A DNA stretch of 64,000 nucleotides, from the NCBI GenBank assembly GCA_015183035.1, contig JACZZP010000011.1, positions 2,108,001 through 2,172,000 on the forward strand. The letters are read 5' to 3'. A program made the translations under genes and the position numbers. Positions within the stretch are counted from its first letter, which is position 1. Each line of letters starts with the position of its first letter. The DNA is from Meloidogyne chitwoodi (taxonomy: Eukaryota > Nematoda > Chromadorea > Rhabditida > Meloidogynidae). Below, piece after piece: positions 48,723 to 62,600 of the stretch. The notes beneath the pieces are model-generated. The model saw nothing but the letters and a program-made list of their open reading frames with translations. It was not told the DNA's origin and did no database searches.

Positions 48723-49015
48723 CATATGTTCCTTTCACACTACCCTCTGTTCCCTACGCACTACCAATGTTTCACAGATTTAAAAATTTTTTAGCAAAGA
48801 ATTTTTTAAATAAAAAATATTTTGTTCTAGATCAAATAATCTCAAAATTTTAAAATTTTTCTATTTCTCATATGTTCCTTTCACACTACCCCCTCTGTTC
48901 CCTACGCACTACCAATGTTTCATTGAATTAATATTTTTTATTTTTTAACAAAGAAATTTCTAAATAAAAATATTTTTTTCTCGATCGAATAATCTCATAA
49001 TTTTTAAAATTATCC
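48723..49015. repeat. Tandem duplication of about 146 bp
   Basis: Copy 1 starts at 48723 and copy 2 at 48869, each opening CATATGTTCCTTTCACACTA and sharing CTCTGTTCCCTACGCACTAC. The copies differ by small indels in A/T tracts. Confidence 0.85.
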
Positions 49016-50144
49016 CTTTTTCAAGTTATAAGGCCGGAACTCAACTAACTGATGAGTAGTTTATCTCTCATCTTTCACTCATGCAACAAATCTCCTCTAA
49101 GGAAAAAAAAGTATAAGTGGAAAGAGCGAAGAGAATAAAAAATATAAATATATTTTTAGAAGTTCCTGTTTTGTTTATTTTTTGTTATTTTTGTGCGGCT
49201 TTGTTCTTTTTTTTGTCACGCGCACAAAAAATAAAATGCCCAATGTCCTCTTACTTTATGCGCAATGTCCACTCTCACCTCCTCCTGCGCAATTTTTCTC
49301 TCCTATATATTTATGTATTTATTATCTTAATTTAAAAATGATATTTCTGGTGATTCTAATTTGTTTTAAAGTTAAAAAAATTAAATTTTAAAATTTTTAT
49401 TTTATTTCGCCCAACAAATATTAAAAAAAAATAAATTAATTTAATATTTTAATAATTTTCCTGGCTACCCTCTTTACCCTTTTTCACTTTTTTATTTTTA
49501 TTTTTTGTCTTTTTCGCGCAATCAGACATATTATTCTAGAGAATCGCGCAATCCCCCCTTAAGCAATTTTCTCCAAAAAAAGCTTCTTTTTATTATTTCT
49601 TGTCATCACTTTATTCTTCGAGAGGGCGGCAAAATTAAGCTTATAACAGGTCCTTTTCTTTTTTTCTTGTTTTTTTATCCTCTTGCCCGTTCATGCGCAT
49701 TTAAGAATAAAAATTGCATAATAAAGGGAAAAGGAGAAAATTTTGGACAAATTTGGAAAAAATAAGAAGCATTTAAATAGACAAAAAAGAAGATATATAT
49801 ATTTTAGTAAAAATATGTTCTTTTATTATAATATTTAGAAATATTACCTATTTTAATTTTTATTAAATTTGCTTCTTTTTTAAGTTTTATTTGTTTTCAA
49901 TATTATTCACTATTGTATTTTATCCGAAATTGTAAAAATGTTTCGCTTTTCCTTATTGTAGTAAACTTAAGTTTTGTATGTTTTTAGTTGACAGTTGTTA
50001 ATCGCCTAAATTAATGTTAAGTTTATTTCTGCGCCAAGTTTATTTAATTGTATTTTTAAGTTTTATTTATTTATTTAATTGTAATTCAAGTTTATTATTT
50101 TATGCTTACTTTTTCTGTATTTTATTTCAACTTTTTTTTTAATG

Positions 50145-50222
50145 TTAACCATTTTGTGGTTTATGAACGGCTTTTTTAGGGTCATTTTCATGCAGCCAAT
50201 TGGCACACAATTCCTTGCATTC
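50145..50222 (-). CDS. Possible terminal exon of an unidentified gene
   Basis: On the minus strand TTTTTTAG precedes 26 codons reading ECKELCANWLHENDPKKAVH, then KPQNG and TAA. Composition is varied and coding-like, unlike the surroundings, and the CxxxC plus Trp pattern looks real. No upstream partner exon could be assembled and no family is recognised. Confidence 0.3.
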   Translation of the reverse strand, partial: ECKELCANWLHENDPKKAVHKPQNG

Positions 50223-52427
50223 CTAAAAAATATAGTATTTATTTTTGTTAAATAAACATAAAAGAAAAAACATAAATTTTTTTTGTTATTTTAGATTCTT
50301 ATTCTTGCCCTTAGGGTCCTTAGGGCAAAAATGTCAAGTAAAAATTCTCTTAAAAAAGCAAAAAATGAAGTATATGTCATATATATTTTTATATCCTTTT
50401 TATTTTTTACCAATTTGTCAACGAATTTATTAGTTTATATTTTCTAAACCCTAGGGTATAAAAAGCAAGTTTAGGATCATTTTTGTTGTTTACTTACAGT
50501 AATTTAGAATTAGTAGCAAAATGCTTTGAGACTTTTTAAAATTAAAACTTGAAGCATTTTTAATAAAGTTAAAATAAAACTTGAAATAAAAAGTTTATTT
50601 TTTAAAGTTGCTTTATAAAACTTGTATTCAGTTAAACAAAATAAAACAAACTTGAAACACAAATTGTATTTTTATTTTTGACTTGAACTTAAAAAAAGTT
50701 TTTTTAAAGTTTTTCTTTAAAGTTTTGTTTAAAACTTATGTTGAATTATTTAACCTTTCTTTTTAATATTTATACAAAATTTAATATATAGGTAGTATAT
50801 GTATTTTTTTTCCTGAAAATGGACATTTCTATAGACTTTATTTTTTTTGTGATTGCTTTATTAGTAACTATGTATTTTTGCTAGTCATTTGGTTATTTTT
50901 TACTTTATTATTTTGCTTTTATTTTTAGTTTATCGTTTTTATTATTTTTGTCTTTTTTGTTTTTTATTTTGTTTTTAAATATTTTTTATTCCTCTAACAA
51001 CTTCAAATATTTTTTACTTTTGTTTTGAATGATACAAATAACAAGCAAATATAACGTCAAATGTCCATCCATTTCCCATTCCTCCACCTCTGCCCCTTTT
51101 TAATATGATCGGCCATAAGCGTGAATGAACGAGAAAAATAATGTAAAAAAATAAAAGAAAAATAAAAAACCCTCATCAACTGCTGTTATACTGGCCGTTA
51201 CAAACGTCTGTATGTGTGTCCATCGTCCCCGTAATTTTGGTGTATTTTTACGTTTTTGCTTTTTGTTCTACCTTTTTTCATTCATGTTATCTTTTTTTCA
51301 ATTGCACTTTTTTACGATTTTTATTAAAAATTATTTTTATTTTTAAGTTTATTTTTATATTTAATTGCTAAATTATAATCTTTATTTTATAACTTTCCTG
51401 AAGAGAAATTTAATAAAACTTTACGGAAATATAAATAAACTTATTTTTCCGGAAATAAGTTTATTAATCCTCAGTTATTTATTAAACTTTCCGGAAAGTT
51501 AATAAATAAATACTTTCCGGAAACAAAGATTATTTAAACTTTACGGAAAAAAATACAAACTTTTTAGATAATAAACTTGACGTATAAAATATAGCTATCA
51601 AGTTTATTTAATCCGACCTTTTGCAGACATTATTATATCATTAATATTTTAATCTTTTAAATTAACGAACAACTTTATTACTAGCACTTAAGAGTATATT
51701 ACGTTAAAAATAAAATTTTTAAATAATTTTATAATTTTAAAAATTAATTTTTTTATTAATTTAATTTATTTTATTTAAAAATATTTTTTAATTCTCTTAA
51801 TATGACCGGAATTGTTATTATAATATTTTTTTAAAATATTTTTCTCCTTAATTTATAAGCTAATAAAATATATTGCTAAATAACTATAAATCCTTTTAGT
51901 TATTTTTTAATAAATTTATTAGTCAAAAGTCATCAGCCATTCCCCTCGCCCTTTTAATTTAATATTTTTTATTTAATGCAATAATCTTTATTTTTTTAAT
52001 AATTTTTATTTTATTAATTTTTTGCATAATTTTAAAAATTTTAATAAAAACAATTTTTATCAAATTTTTAATAATATTTTTTTATTTTTATAAAACTTTA
52101 TTTAAAGAAATTTGTTTTTATAAAAAGATATTAAAAAAAATTTTATTTCCAAAAATTTCTATATTAGTTTTGCATTATTAATTATAAAAAATGCCTTTAG
52201 AAATAAATAAATGTTGCAAAATCAAGTTTTTGCATTTTTCATATCTGTTGCAAAAATTTATTTCCTAATATAGCTTTTAAAAATATAAATAAGCTTTTTA
52301 TTTATTTAAGAAATTTTTTTATTTTTTATTTCCGTGAAAAAAATATTAAATTATTTTATATTTTAAAAATAATGAATATTTACTTTAATTTTATTTTTCT
52401 ATAAAATAATTATGCGAAGAAAATTGC

Positions 52428-52615
52428 AATAAACTTAAGTTTGTAAAATAATTTTTCTGTTATTCCAAGTTTATTTTTTAATTCTTTATTTTCATAAACT
52501 TAAGTTTGTAAAATAATTTTTCTGTTATTCCAAGTTTATTTTTTAATTCTTTATTTGCATAAACTTAAGTTTGTAAAATCTATGCTATTCTAAGTTTATT
52601 TCTTAGTTTTGTACA
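52428..52615. repeat. 65-bp tandem repeat carrying AAACTTAAGTTT
   Basis: Three copies starting near 52430, 52495 and 52560; the first two are almost identical. Each begins ATAAACTTAAGTTTGTAAAA. The third is diverged after about 25 bp. Confidence 0.85.
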
Positions 52616-53620
52616 TTACTTATATTTTTCTCACTAATTAAGGTGTCTAGTAAAGAAATTCTATTACTCTTCATTTCCGCTACAAAAATTTAATTTTTTT
52701 ATAAAATTGTCTAATAACTTCCGCAAAATGTTAGAAAAATTATTAAATTGAATAAAATATTTTTATAATTATTATTTTTTTAATTTAAATTTCTTGAATT
52801 TTTAAATTTTTATTTAATATTTTTTTTTTTGAATTTTTCGGAATTTTTTAAAATATTAATTTATTATCTTTAGACTTATATTATCCTTTTCATTTAATTT
52901 TATTAAAATAATTTAATTTTCTTTATTAAATTATTTTAATAAATAATAATAATATTGCAACTATTTATTATCAATTTTAAATTTAATTAAAATTAATATT
53001 TAATTGAAATTTGATTAAATATTTAGGGAAGGATTATTATAAAAATACAATTATTAAAAAAAAAGAAAAGTGCTTCTTCACATGTTTTAATAATTTTTTG
53101 TCTTAACCACTCCTTAAATTAATTTAAAAAAAAAATTTTATTTTTTAAAAGTTAATTAAGTATTTTACTGAAATGGGAGGAGGTTTAAAACAAAACTCTA
53201 AAAATATATTTTTATCATAGGAAAATAAAAATATTTAATCCCTAGCACTTTATAATTAAAAAAAATTATAATTATTTTACATATATATTTTTAGTTTAAT
53301 TATAATTTAAAACTTTAAATGACGTTTTTAAAATTAATAATATTTTAGGAAAGATTAAAATTACAATTTTTTAGTAAAAAAAGTTCCTGAAACATTTTTT
53401 AACTTATCACAAAAAATTAATTTAATATTGTAATTAATAAAATTTTATTTTATTAATTATTAAACATTTTAGAAAATTTATTAAATGAATTTAACTAAAA
53501 AATATTATTCTAATTTTAAATTAAAAAATGAATAGTTTACATATTTATCCAGGCTGACATTTCAATTGACACGTGTATGAGCTTATTTTTAAAATTTATT
53601 TTTGTTAAAATTTTTTGTCG

Positions 53621-53626
53621 TCTTAG
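53621..53626 (+). promoter_or_regulatory. Candidate acceptor (trans- or cis-) before the receptor ATG
   Basis: TCTTAG precedes the ATG at 53628 by one base after a T-rich tract. It could accept a spliced leader or a 5' untranslated exon. An in-frame ATG at 53577 would add 17 hydrophobic residues atypical for a nuclear receptor, so 53628 is preferred. Confidence 0.4.
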
Positions 53627-53627
53627 A

Positions 53628-56600
53628 ATGGCTGCGGCCGCACCACTGGCCAGTTCTAGTTCACTTGGAAATCTTATCCAAAATAATAATGAAGATACTA
53701 ATAATCAATCTGATGAAAATAATCATCAAAAATATTGTTTTGATTATTTTCACAAAGAAAATAAAAATAATAATTCTGAACATATTATTCCCAATAATTC
53801 TACCACTGCTTCTACTGTTGCTGCACTTCGTAGAAGTAGTGTTTCGGCATTTGCTTCACCTAAAAATGAAGAAATTAGTAAAGATGATAATAATTGTAAC
53901 TTTAATTAAAATAATAATTAACTTATTTATTTTTTAAGTTCAAACTTAAAAATAATTAAATTATTTATTTTTTAAGTTCAAACTCTTCTACCTCCATTAA
54001 CGCTTAATTTCCAACAACCTAATAAACTTAGTGTTCATTCTAGCACTTTTAATAAAAATACAGAAACAAATTATAGTCATGCTTGTATCAATGTTGGAAT
54101 TAAAAAACCATTAAGCGTAAGAATATTTAATGTTTTTAAACTACTTAAGTTTATTTATTCTTTGAAACACAATTACTGTGTAAACTTTCCGGAATTGTTT
54201 TAAACTTGTTAAATAAAGAAACAGGAAAATACATGAGAACTCATTCCGGAACAAAAATGAAAAAATACATATTTCCGGAAATTACTGAACACATTTTTCC
54301 CTAAAGATTATTTCCGGAGAAAGCAATTCCGGAAAAAATATGTATTTTATTTAGGGATTAGCATCACTGCCACCAAACTTGAATGAGAGAGTTATTCCAG
54401 CAGAGTCACTAAACACTCATTTAATTAACAAAACAACACAACAAACACCTTTTACTCATTTAAATCAACAAATACTCAACAACCATCCTTCTTCTGATAT
54501 TCTAAATCATCAACAACATTTTTCTTCTATGGGAATAAATACAATAAATAATACAGGATTGTCTTCATCTAATAATCAAATGGTTGCAATGATGCAGGTA
54601 ATATAAACTTTTAATTAATTAATTTAATTAACTTGTGCTGGTAAATATTAAAAATTAATTGTCTAATTAAATCCGAACTTATTATTTTTTTAAATAAAGT
54701 TTTCTTTATACCTATATTTATTTTAATATATAAAATTTGATATAATCTCTTTTAAATATAAATTTAAAAAATTAATGACCTCAACTTGACAGGTTGAGAT
54801 GCGCATATATATTAATTAAAAATTGACTTTTTAATATAGTATACGTAATGAATGCCATTAAAAATTTAAAGTAAAATGTAAAAAAGTCTTAATTTGGGAT
54901 ATATCTAATTAGAAATATATATTGTATTTTTAAAATATAATTTTTTAATAAAAAATAATTATTAAGGGAATATCACATTTGGTTATTTTATTCTTCTAAT
55001 TATTATTTTTAAGAAAATTATTTTTTAGTTATTCAATTATCTCCTTTAATTTTATAAACTATTAAAAAAATTATTTAAAAATAAAAATCAACTCGAATTG
55101 AGAGAGGAATTAGGTCAAAGGAGGATTTGTTTGGTTGATTTTTCTCATAACATTTTTCAAAAAATTATGGCTAGTCGGGAATGATAATATTATAAAATGG
55201 GGAAATAAAAAAGAAAAAATATTAGGCAACTAAAACAGTTTTAAAAAATTAAAAAATTTTGGGTCACTTATTGTGACTGGTCGTTAACGCTTTGTCTAGG
55301 AAATAAATATTTAGGTTTTAAATTTTAGTTTATAAAACATTATTCTTCATAATAGTATTATTAATTATTATAGAGAAAGAACAAGTTTTACAATATAATT
55401 TTTGTAAAACTTTTTTCTTTTATAAAATACAATAGTATTTCCGGAAAATATAAAGTTTCTAAGTCAAGTTTCTTTTTCAGGAAAAGACATAGGTAAATTC
55501 AAGTTTCAAGTTTATTTTTTCTTTTCCGGAAAATATAGGTTGGGGTGACTCCTTTGCCTGGTACTGAAATGACGGTACTGAAATGGCCCGTTTCAGGAAA
55601 ATATACCTAGTTTCTAAAAGTTTATTTTTTCCGGAAAAGATGCAAGTTTCAAGTTTATTTTTTCTTTTCCGGAAAATATTCTTCTTTCTATAATTTTCCG
55701 TTAAATATTTATATTCAGGCTGTGAATCATTTTCGCATTAGACAACAACAACAAAATTTACAGTTATTAAAGCCTTCAATTAATAATTCTGCTATTAATA
55801 GTACAAACATATTAGCTTCTCCAAACGACAACAATAATAATCATTTGTTACTTATGGCTTTTAAACAATTTGGGAGAGTTTCTTCAATAAATGATCAAAA
55901 GGTGGGTGAATTTTTTAAAAATAATTTTTGCTTCATTTTTTTAATTTTATTTAAAAATTAATATTTATATTTAAAAACCCTACTTTGAGCATTGATCGTT
56001 TCTCTTTTTAAGCAAAAAGACTGCTCAGTTATAAATATATTCCTTCAATGGGGTCACTGACCTTCCCTTCCGTATTATATACTTAAATATTTTACTAGAT
56101 AACCCCTCCTGAATCGGTTGTTATTTATTTATTTTCTGCTTATAAATTGAAAACATTGAGGTCATCGCTCGTAAAAGGGTCAACAACAGCTTTTTACTGA
56201 GAAAGTTGGGAAAAAGGAAAATATTTTTTTGGGCGCTTTAATTAAAATTCAAAATTTTTAATATTTTGAACGTTGACATATTGAAAAAAATATTAAAAAT
56301 ATTTTTTACCATCCGCCATCTAATACAACCCCAAACATTCTTTCTCATCAAAGGTCGAATGTCACAATGGGAAAAAAATTTTTTTAAAGTGAATAAATGG
56401 TTGTCATGTTGTCACCTTTTTTTTCTTCTCTTTAGCAAATTAAAAAATTTAATTACTTTTTCTTTTTTTCACTTCCTTTTTATTTTTCTATTTTTATATA
56501 CTTTAAAATTTTCATAATATATTAAGGTATTAAATAAATAAATATTATTATTTTTTGCTTTGCCCTCTCCATTTTGCCTGTCCCTTGACCTTTCTGCTTA

Positions 56601-59600
56601 AAATGTCATTTATTCTTTTGCGTGTCAACATTATGTATACTACTATTTAATAATTTATTATAAAATTAAAAAATCAACACTTGAGATTGATATTAAGTTT
56701 TTGTGTTTTTTATTCTAGTTTAAATAGTTTTAAAGTTTAGCAACTTGGATAGTACATTTGTTCAAGTTTGTATTTTTTCCGGAACTTTTTTTTGCTTGTT
56801 ACGACTTGAGATTGATCTTAAGTTTTTGTGTTTTTATTTGGTACTTGTACCCTTATTGTGCCTACCTCTTTTTTCAATGCCGCGCCTTTTTTTTATGCGC
56901 CGAAAAAATACTCTAGACTGACTTTATTGAAATTGCCCCAAGAAAACTTTTGATGAGTAAATATGTATTTATAAATTAATAAAAGAAACAGCGGAAATTA
57001 AAAAGGAGGCATAAAATTGTTAATCCCATTCAAAATTGCATCAAAAACAGAATTATTTTTGGTATTGGCCGAGCGACGGAACAAAAATTCATCAATGTAT
57101 CCACGAAGATGATGGCGATGAGTCCCGCATTGGATCTTGTTCCTTCTTTTGGCCGATCTCCAAAGTCGCTCAATGTTTTGTGTGTGAATATTAGGATCTG
57201 TGGGATTAAGAAAATTTTTGGAATGGTTAACAGTTGCATGTTTATATAAAGGCTTTCGTCCTCTCAATAAGCGCGGGATAGCATTGTAACACTTTCACAT
57301 GTCCGTTATGATACGTGTTTCGGGAGCAATTTTCCTACTGATCAAATTCATTAAAGTTGATCCTTTACGATCAGACACAATTTCAATCCATGATCATTTG
57401 AAATTCAAATGTAACACGCCTTTACTCATCAAAAGTTTTCTTGGGGCAATTTCAATAAAGTCAGTCTAGAGTATTTTTTCGGCGCATAAAAAAAAGGCGC
57501 GGCAGTTTCACTTACCCTAAACAAACATTTTTTTTTCTTTGGAAACAAAAAACATCTTTAATTTTTTTACTAATTTCTCTCTTCTTGATTAATCAAAATA
57601 AGATCATAAACTTTTGTATTTTTTACCTTTCTTAATATTCTCTCTCCACAAAATTTTTATCGCCAAATGATCGTCAACTTTTGTGAAAAAACCTTTCCTG
57701 TCAAATACTAAAAATGCTTTTTGGAGAAAAAAAAGGAAAAATAATATAAAAAAATTAAAGGTTTAGTAGAGAAAAAGAGAATTAAAAAATGTGACTGACT
57801 GACTATTTTATGAAGCGACAGCCATCTCTCTCTCATCCACCAAACTAAAAATAAAATAAAAATAAATATACAACAACAACCAACATTTGTATCATTAAAA
57901 CCAACCAGTCAACATTCAAAAAGGTCATGTCCTTCGACCTTACATTTCCATCCATATATATATATTATTTTATAATTTTTATTTTATCGCTTCTCTCTCT
58001 CTTTTCTATTTTTCATTCAACCTCGTAAAACGACCTTCTCTCCTATCTATATAATTCTACTAATATATTTTTATTTTATTTTTTAATTTTAATTTTGCTG
58101 GACAAACCAGCCATATATGTATATATATTTTACCAATATTTTTTTGAATTTATTTTACTTTTTTTTCGATTTTTTTAATATTTTTAAGGTATCTTCGTTT
58201 ATCCCTTTTAATGCCCTTTCCTTTTTTTAATTTTTAAAAATTAATAAAAATAAAGATTTTTATTTTAATAAACTAAAGATCATATTTTTATTTTATTAAG
58301 AAAAAATTTTTTTTAAAAGGTTTTAATCTTTCTTTTTTTAATTTATAATTTGTTAAACTTTGAAAATGCCAAAACCCATCATTTGTATTTATTTTTTAAT
58401 TTTATTTATTTTACTTAAAATACATTTTAATACGTATTATTATTTGGGAAAATATTAACAAAAAAAGACTTGAAACATGCAAAAATTGACTTTTTTATTT
58501 TTTTTGCATTTTTTTAATTTAGCAAAAAATACAAAATAATTGAATAAAAAAAATAATTTTTGCAAGTCTTGTAAAGACTAAAAAAAAATTTTATAGAATT
58601 ATTAAAAAGAAAGTTTCCTTTTATAAGAACGGTAGTCAGTCGACAGATGCTTTTTCTTAATAAATGCAACAAAAATTAAGACAGATGTAAATAAATTTAT
58701 TTATATTATTTTCGTAGCTAAAAAAATATTTTTAAATATTTATTTATATTATTTTATGCGTGGTAACTATATTTAATTTTTTTACAAAATTTATTTCTAA
58801 AATTAAATTATTAAAAAAAAAATTACGTATTATTTTTTGGTTGCCAAGTGTTTATTAAAAAAAAAATTAAACATTTAAAAAAATTAATTTTATTATTATT
58901 TTTATTGTTTCAGTTTTTGGTTATCTAGACCAATAAATCTAAATATAATTTTAAAAAAATAAATAATTATTTTAATAATTTTTTTATTTGCTTTTTTATT
59001 TTTAATTTGCTACAAAATACAATTTTTTATTTTTCGAAATTTATTTTTAATTATATTGTGTTTAGCAAAAATATTTAACTTCCGGAAAAATAAAAATAAA
59101 AAAAGCTTTGCAAAATAATACCTAAATTTATTTTTAGCATGTGGAAATATTTTTTAAAATATTATTATTATGTAATAATCATTTAAAAAAATATTAATCA
59201 AATGAATTTTCATGGTAAATTCAAGCTTTATTACTTTAATTTTTTTTTATTAATTTACAAACTTAAGGTATATTAAGTTTCTTCCAAAATACAAACTTGA
59301 ATTAAAAATGCAACTTTGCTGAAAATAAAAAAACAATAATATATAGTAAAATTTACTAAAAATAAAACTTTCGGAAAGTTTATATATTTTTAAACATTCT
59401 GGAAAGTTTATATTATTTTTTAAACTTTCCGGTAAGTTTATTATTTTTTAAACTTTCAGGAAATTTATATTATTTTCCTTTTAATGTTTTAATTAAAAAA
59501 CATAAAATTATTTTTATAATTACCTATTAAAAGTTATTTTTAGTATACCCTTAAGTCTGATACATAACTATTAATTAAACTAACTTAAATACAAAAAAGT

Positions 59601-62600
59601 GAAATAATAATTATTAAAATATGATTATAAAATTTTTGATGTGGAATATTTAAATAGAGTAATTTTTAGTTAATTTTATATTTAATTAGTTTAAGGATTA
59701 ATAAAATTCCTTTTTATAGTTGGATTAAAATTATAATTTATTCTAATTGGACAAAAAAGAATTTTTATATAATTTTTTATTTTAATAGAAAAAATTTTAA
59801 ATTAAATGATTTAAATTTATTAATTACAAATATCTGTTATTTTGATATATTTTTTTTATTATTTTCCGGATATAGTTTATTATAATAAATAAATAAACTT
59901 TTTCCGGAAAATACAAACCTAGATTAAATGCAACCTTACGAAAAATGCATTAAAAAACATATACAGTAACAATTAAATTATTTAAAAATTAAACTTTCCG
60001 GAAAGGTTATATTATATATTTTCAATAAAATAAACTTCAATATTATATTTTGATTCATTTAATATTTTAATTAATTATTATTTTATATTTAATCCCTAAT
60101 TGGCGCAAATTAATTTTTTAAATTTTCATTATATTAAATAATTATTTTTTTAATTCCTTTCTTATCATCCACAGATTTATTTAAATTTATTTTTAAATTA
60201 ATTTTATTTTAAATTAAATAAGAAACCTTAAAATTTAAGCACATCATTTAATTAACTTTTACACCTTCACTATTTATTTTTAAATTTTTTTAAATTTAAT
60301 CTTTGTCTTAAATTTTACGTTCTAACTTTTTCTTTTTTTATACAAAGAATATTAAAATGTTTTCTAATAATTGGATTTTATAAATTAAATTCTCTTTACT
60401 TTAACTAATATTTTCTTTAAATAACTAAAATATCCATTTTTGATTTTTATTATAAATTACTATTTTAATAATTAAAAAATGAGGTGCTGCCCTCTAATTT
60501 TTTTAAATTTATCTTTAAAAAGCTATCTATAGTTATTTTTAAAGCGGATTAAGCGATAATTGCTAATTTGCCAAGCGACGGATGTCAATAATCCGTTTTG
60601 GCCTTTCTTCCCACCCATTTTTTAAATATAAATACTACCACCTTATGACCTTATAAAAAGCAAATTATATAAAATATAGGTATACATTTTGCCACATTTC
60701 TTTTTTTAATAATATTTGAAAGAATAAAAACTTTTTTTATATGTCTTATATGGTATATTTACACTCACCTGTCTTTGAATATTAAAAGTTTATATAGGTA
60801 TATAAATGTGTGTATTTCAAAGAACAAGCTTTCATTCTATTAATTTTAGATCTCGGCCAATTTTACTTTTTGAATGAAAAATAGTAATATGAGCAAAGAA
60901 CATAAAAAGAGCTAAAAACTTATTAATTGAGAGCCTTTAAATTTTTTCTAAATATTTATTTTTTATATATTTTTCCAGTTTATGTCCCCCCAATTAATGG
61001 GTGCATTGCATAAAGCTATGGCTATTACAGCGTCTTCTCCAACACAACAAACAAATAATATAATTACTTCAAATTTAAAGCAACAAAATCATAAAATTTC
61101 TCAACAACAACAAATTGATCAAAATCAAACAACAACAAATCAAAATAAAAATACTCAGAATTTAACAACTAATGTTGTTTCTTCTGTAGCTAATTTGCCA
61201 ACAAATGTTTCAATTGGTAATGGAGAATTATGTGTAGTTTGTGGTGATAAAGCATCAGGTGAATATATTTTTTTTATTAATTTATTTGTTTTATTAACTT
61301 TTTCTACAGGAAGGCATTACGGTGCTATTAGTTGCGAAGGTTGTAAAGGCAAGTTGTTATTTTTAAATTAAACTTTAAATAGATATTATTAGATAAACAT
61401 CGAATATATTTAAATAAACTTGAAATATATATTGTTTTTTACTTAAATTTTTCCAAAATTAAACTTTGAACATATTTTTCCGGAAAACTTTCATTTACTT
61501 TTTCCTGAAAACTTGAATTTATTTTTCCGGAAAACTTGGAATTCACAAACATATTTCCTATAATAACATTAAATTAACACAGGATTTTTTAAACGTTCAA
61601 TTCGTAAACAAATCGCTTATGTTTGCCGTGGAACAAAAGATTGTCCAGTTACTAAATTCCATCGGAATCGTTGCCAATTTTGTCGATTAAAGAAATGTCT
61701 AACTAACGGCATGAAAAGTGAATGTGCGCGTAAATCTTTTTTATTTAATTTAAATTTTTATTAAATAAATATTTTTTATTTTTTAAAATTATTTTCAAAT
61801 TTTTTAAACATTTTTTAAAATATTTATGTAGCTGTCCAAGCGGAACGTCGTCCCATGAACGCAGCAATGGCCGCTGCAGGTTTTAATTTTTAAAAATAAT
61901 TTTTTGTTATAATGAATTAAATTTTTTTCAGCAGCAGCTGTTGTCGCATCTAGTAGTAGCAGTAATAACCATAACAACGTTAATTCTTCTGCTGCAGTAG
62001 CTGCTGTTGCTGCAGCAGCGGCAACATTACGAAATCGTTTTCCTTCAATTAATGGTCTTTATTAATTAAATAATAATAAGAATTCTTAATATTCTTTTTT
62101 TAGCATCAAACTTGTCTCTTCCACTAATAACTTCACATTGCCCTTCCCCTTCATTTAATAACCCATCATTAACTACTAATAGCTTATTTAATAATTGTGT
62201 ATTATCTATTGCTACCCAACCTTCATCTGTTTCAAATGTAACATCATCAACATTACAAAGTAATGGAATACCTTCAATAAGGAAACGTACTATAACATCT
62301 GATGATGATAGAGGAGATAATTTTAGAAATGTGAGCAATTTTATAAAATAAAATTAAAAAAAAAGATAATTAAATAAATAATTACATTAAAAGCTTTTTG
62401 TGATCATAAGGGAAGGGAGACGTTAAAATAAAGAGGTTACCTTGAGATACTTCTAATCTTCATGCTGGAAAATATATTTAACATTCCGGAATATATTAAA
62501 CTTTTTTAGAATATATTAAACTTTTTTTAGAATATATTAAACTTATTTTAAATATATTAAACTTTCCGGAAAATAATAATTTTCATTTAATCTAGTCTTC

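Larger units (their letters stand above)
44500..53627. other. 9-kb gene-poor interval upstream of the nuclear receptor gene
   Basis: AT-rich with TTCCGGAA clusters (44940-45060, 51400-51560), AAACTTAAGTTT tandem copies (52428-52615) and a tandem duplication at 48723-49015. One possible minus-strand exon is noted at 50145-50222. Other open frames are low complexity and unsupported. Confidence 0.5.

Noticed and set aside
49040..49075. CTGATGAGTA as a hammerhead ribozyme core
   Set aside because: No GAAA partner or flanking stems at the required positions.
53577..53627. Upstream in-frame ATG for the nuclear receptor
   Set aside because: The added residues are hydrophobic and an acceptor-like TCTTAG separates them from the ATG at 53628.
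62066..62338. Minus-strand 90-codon frame over receptor exon 10
   Set aside because: It is a shadow of the plus-strand exon, which has correct splice sites and phase.
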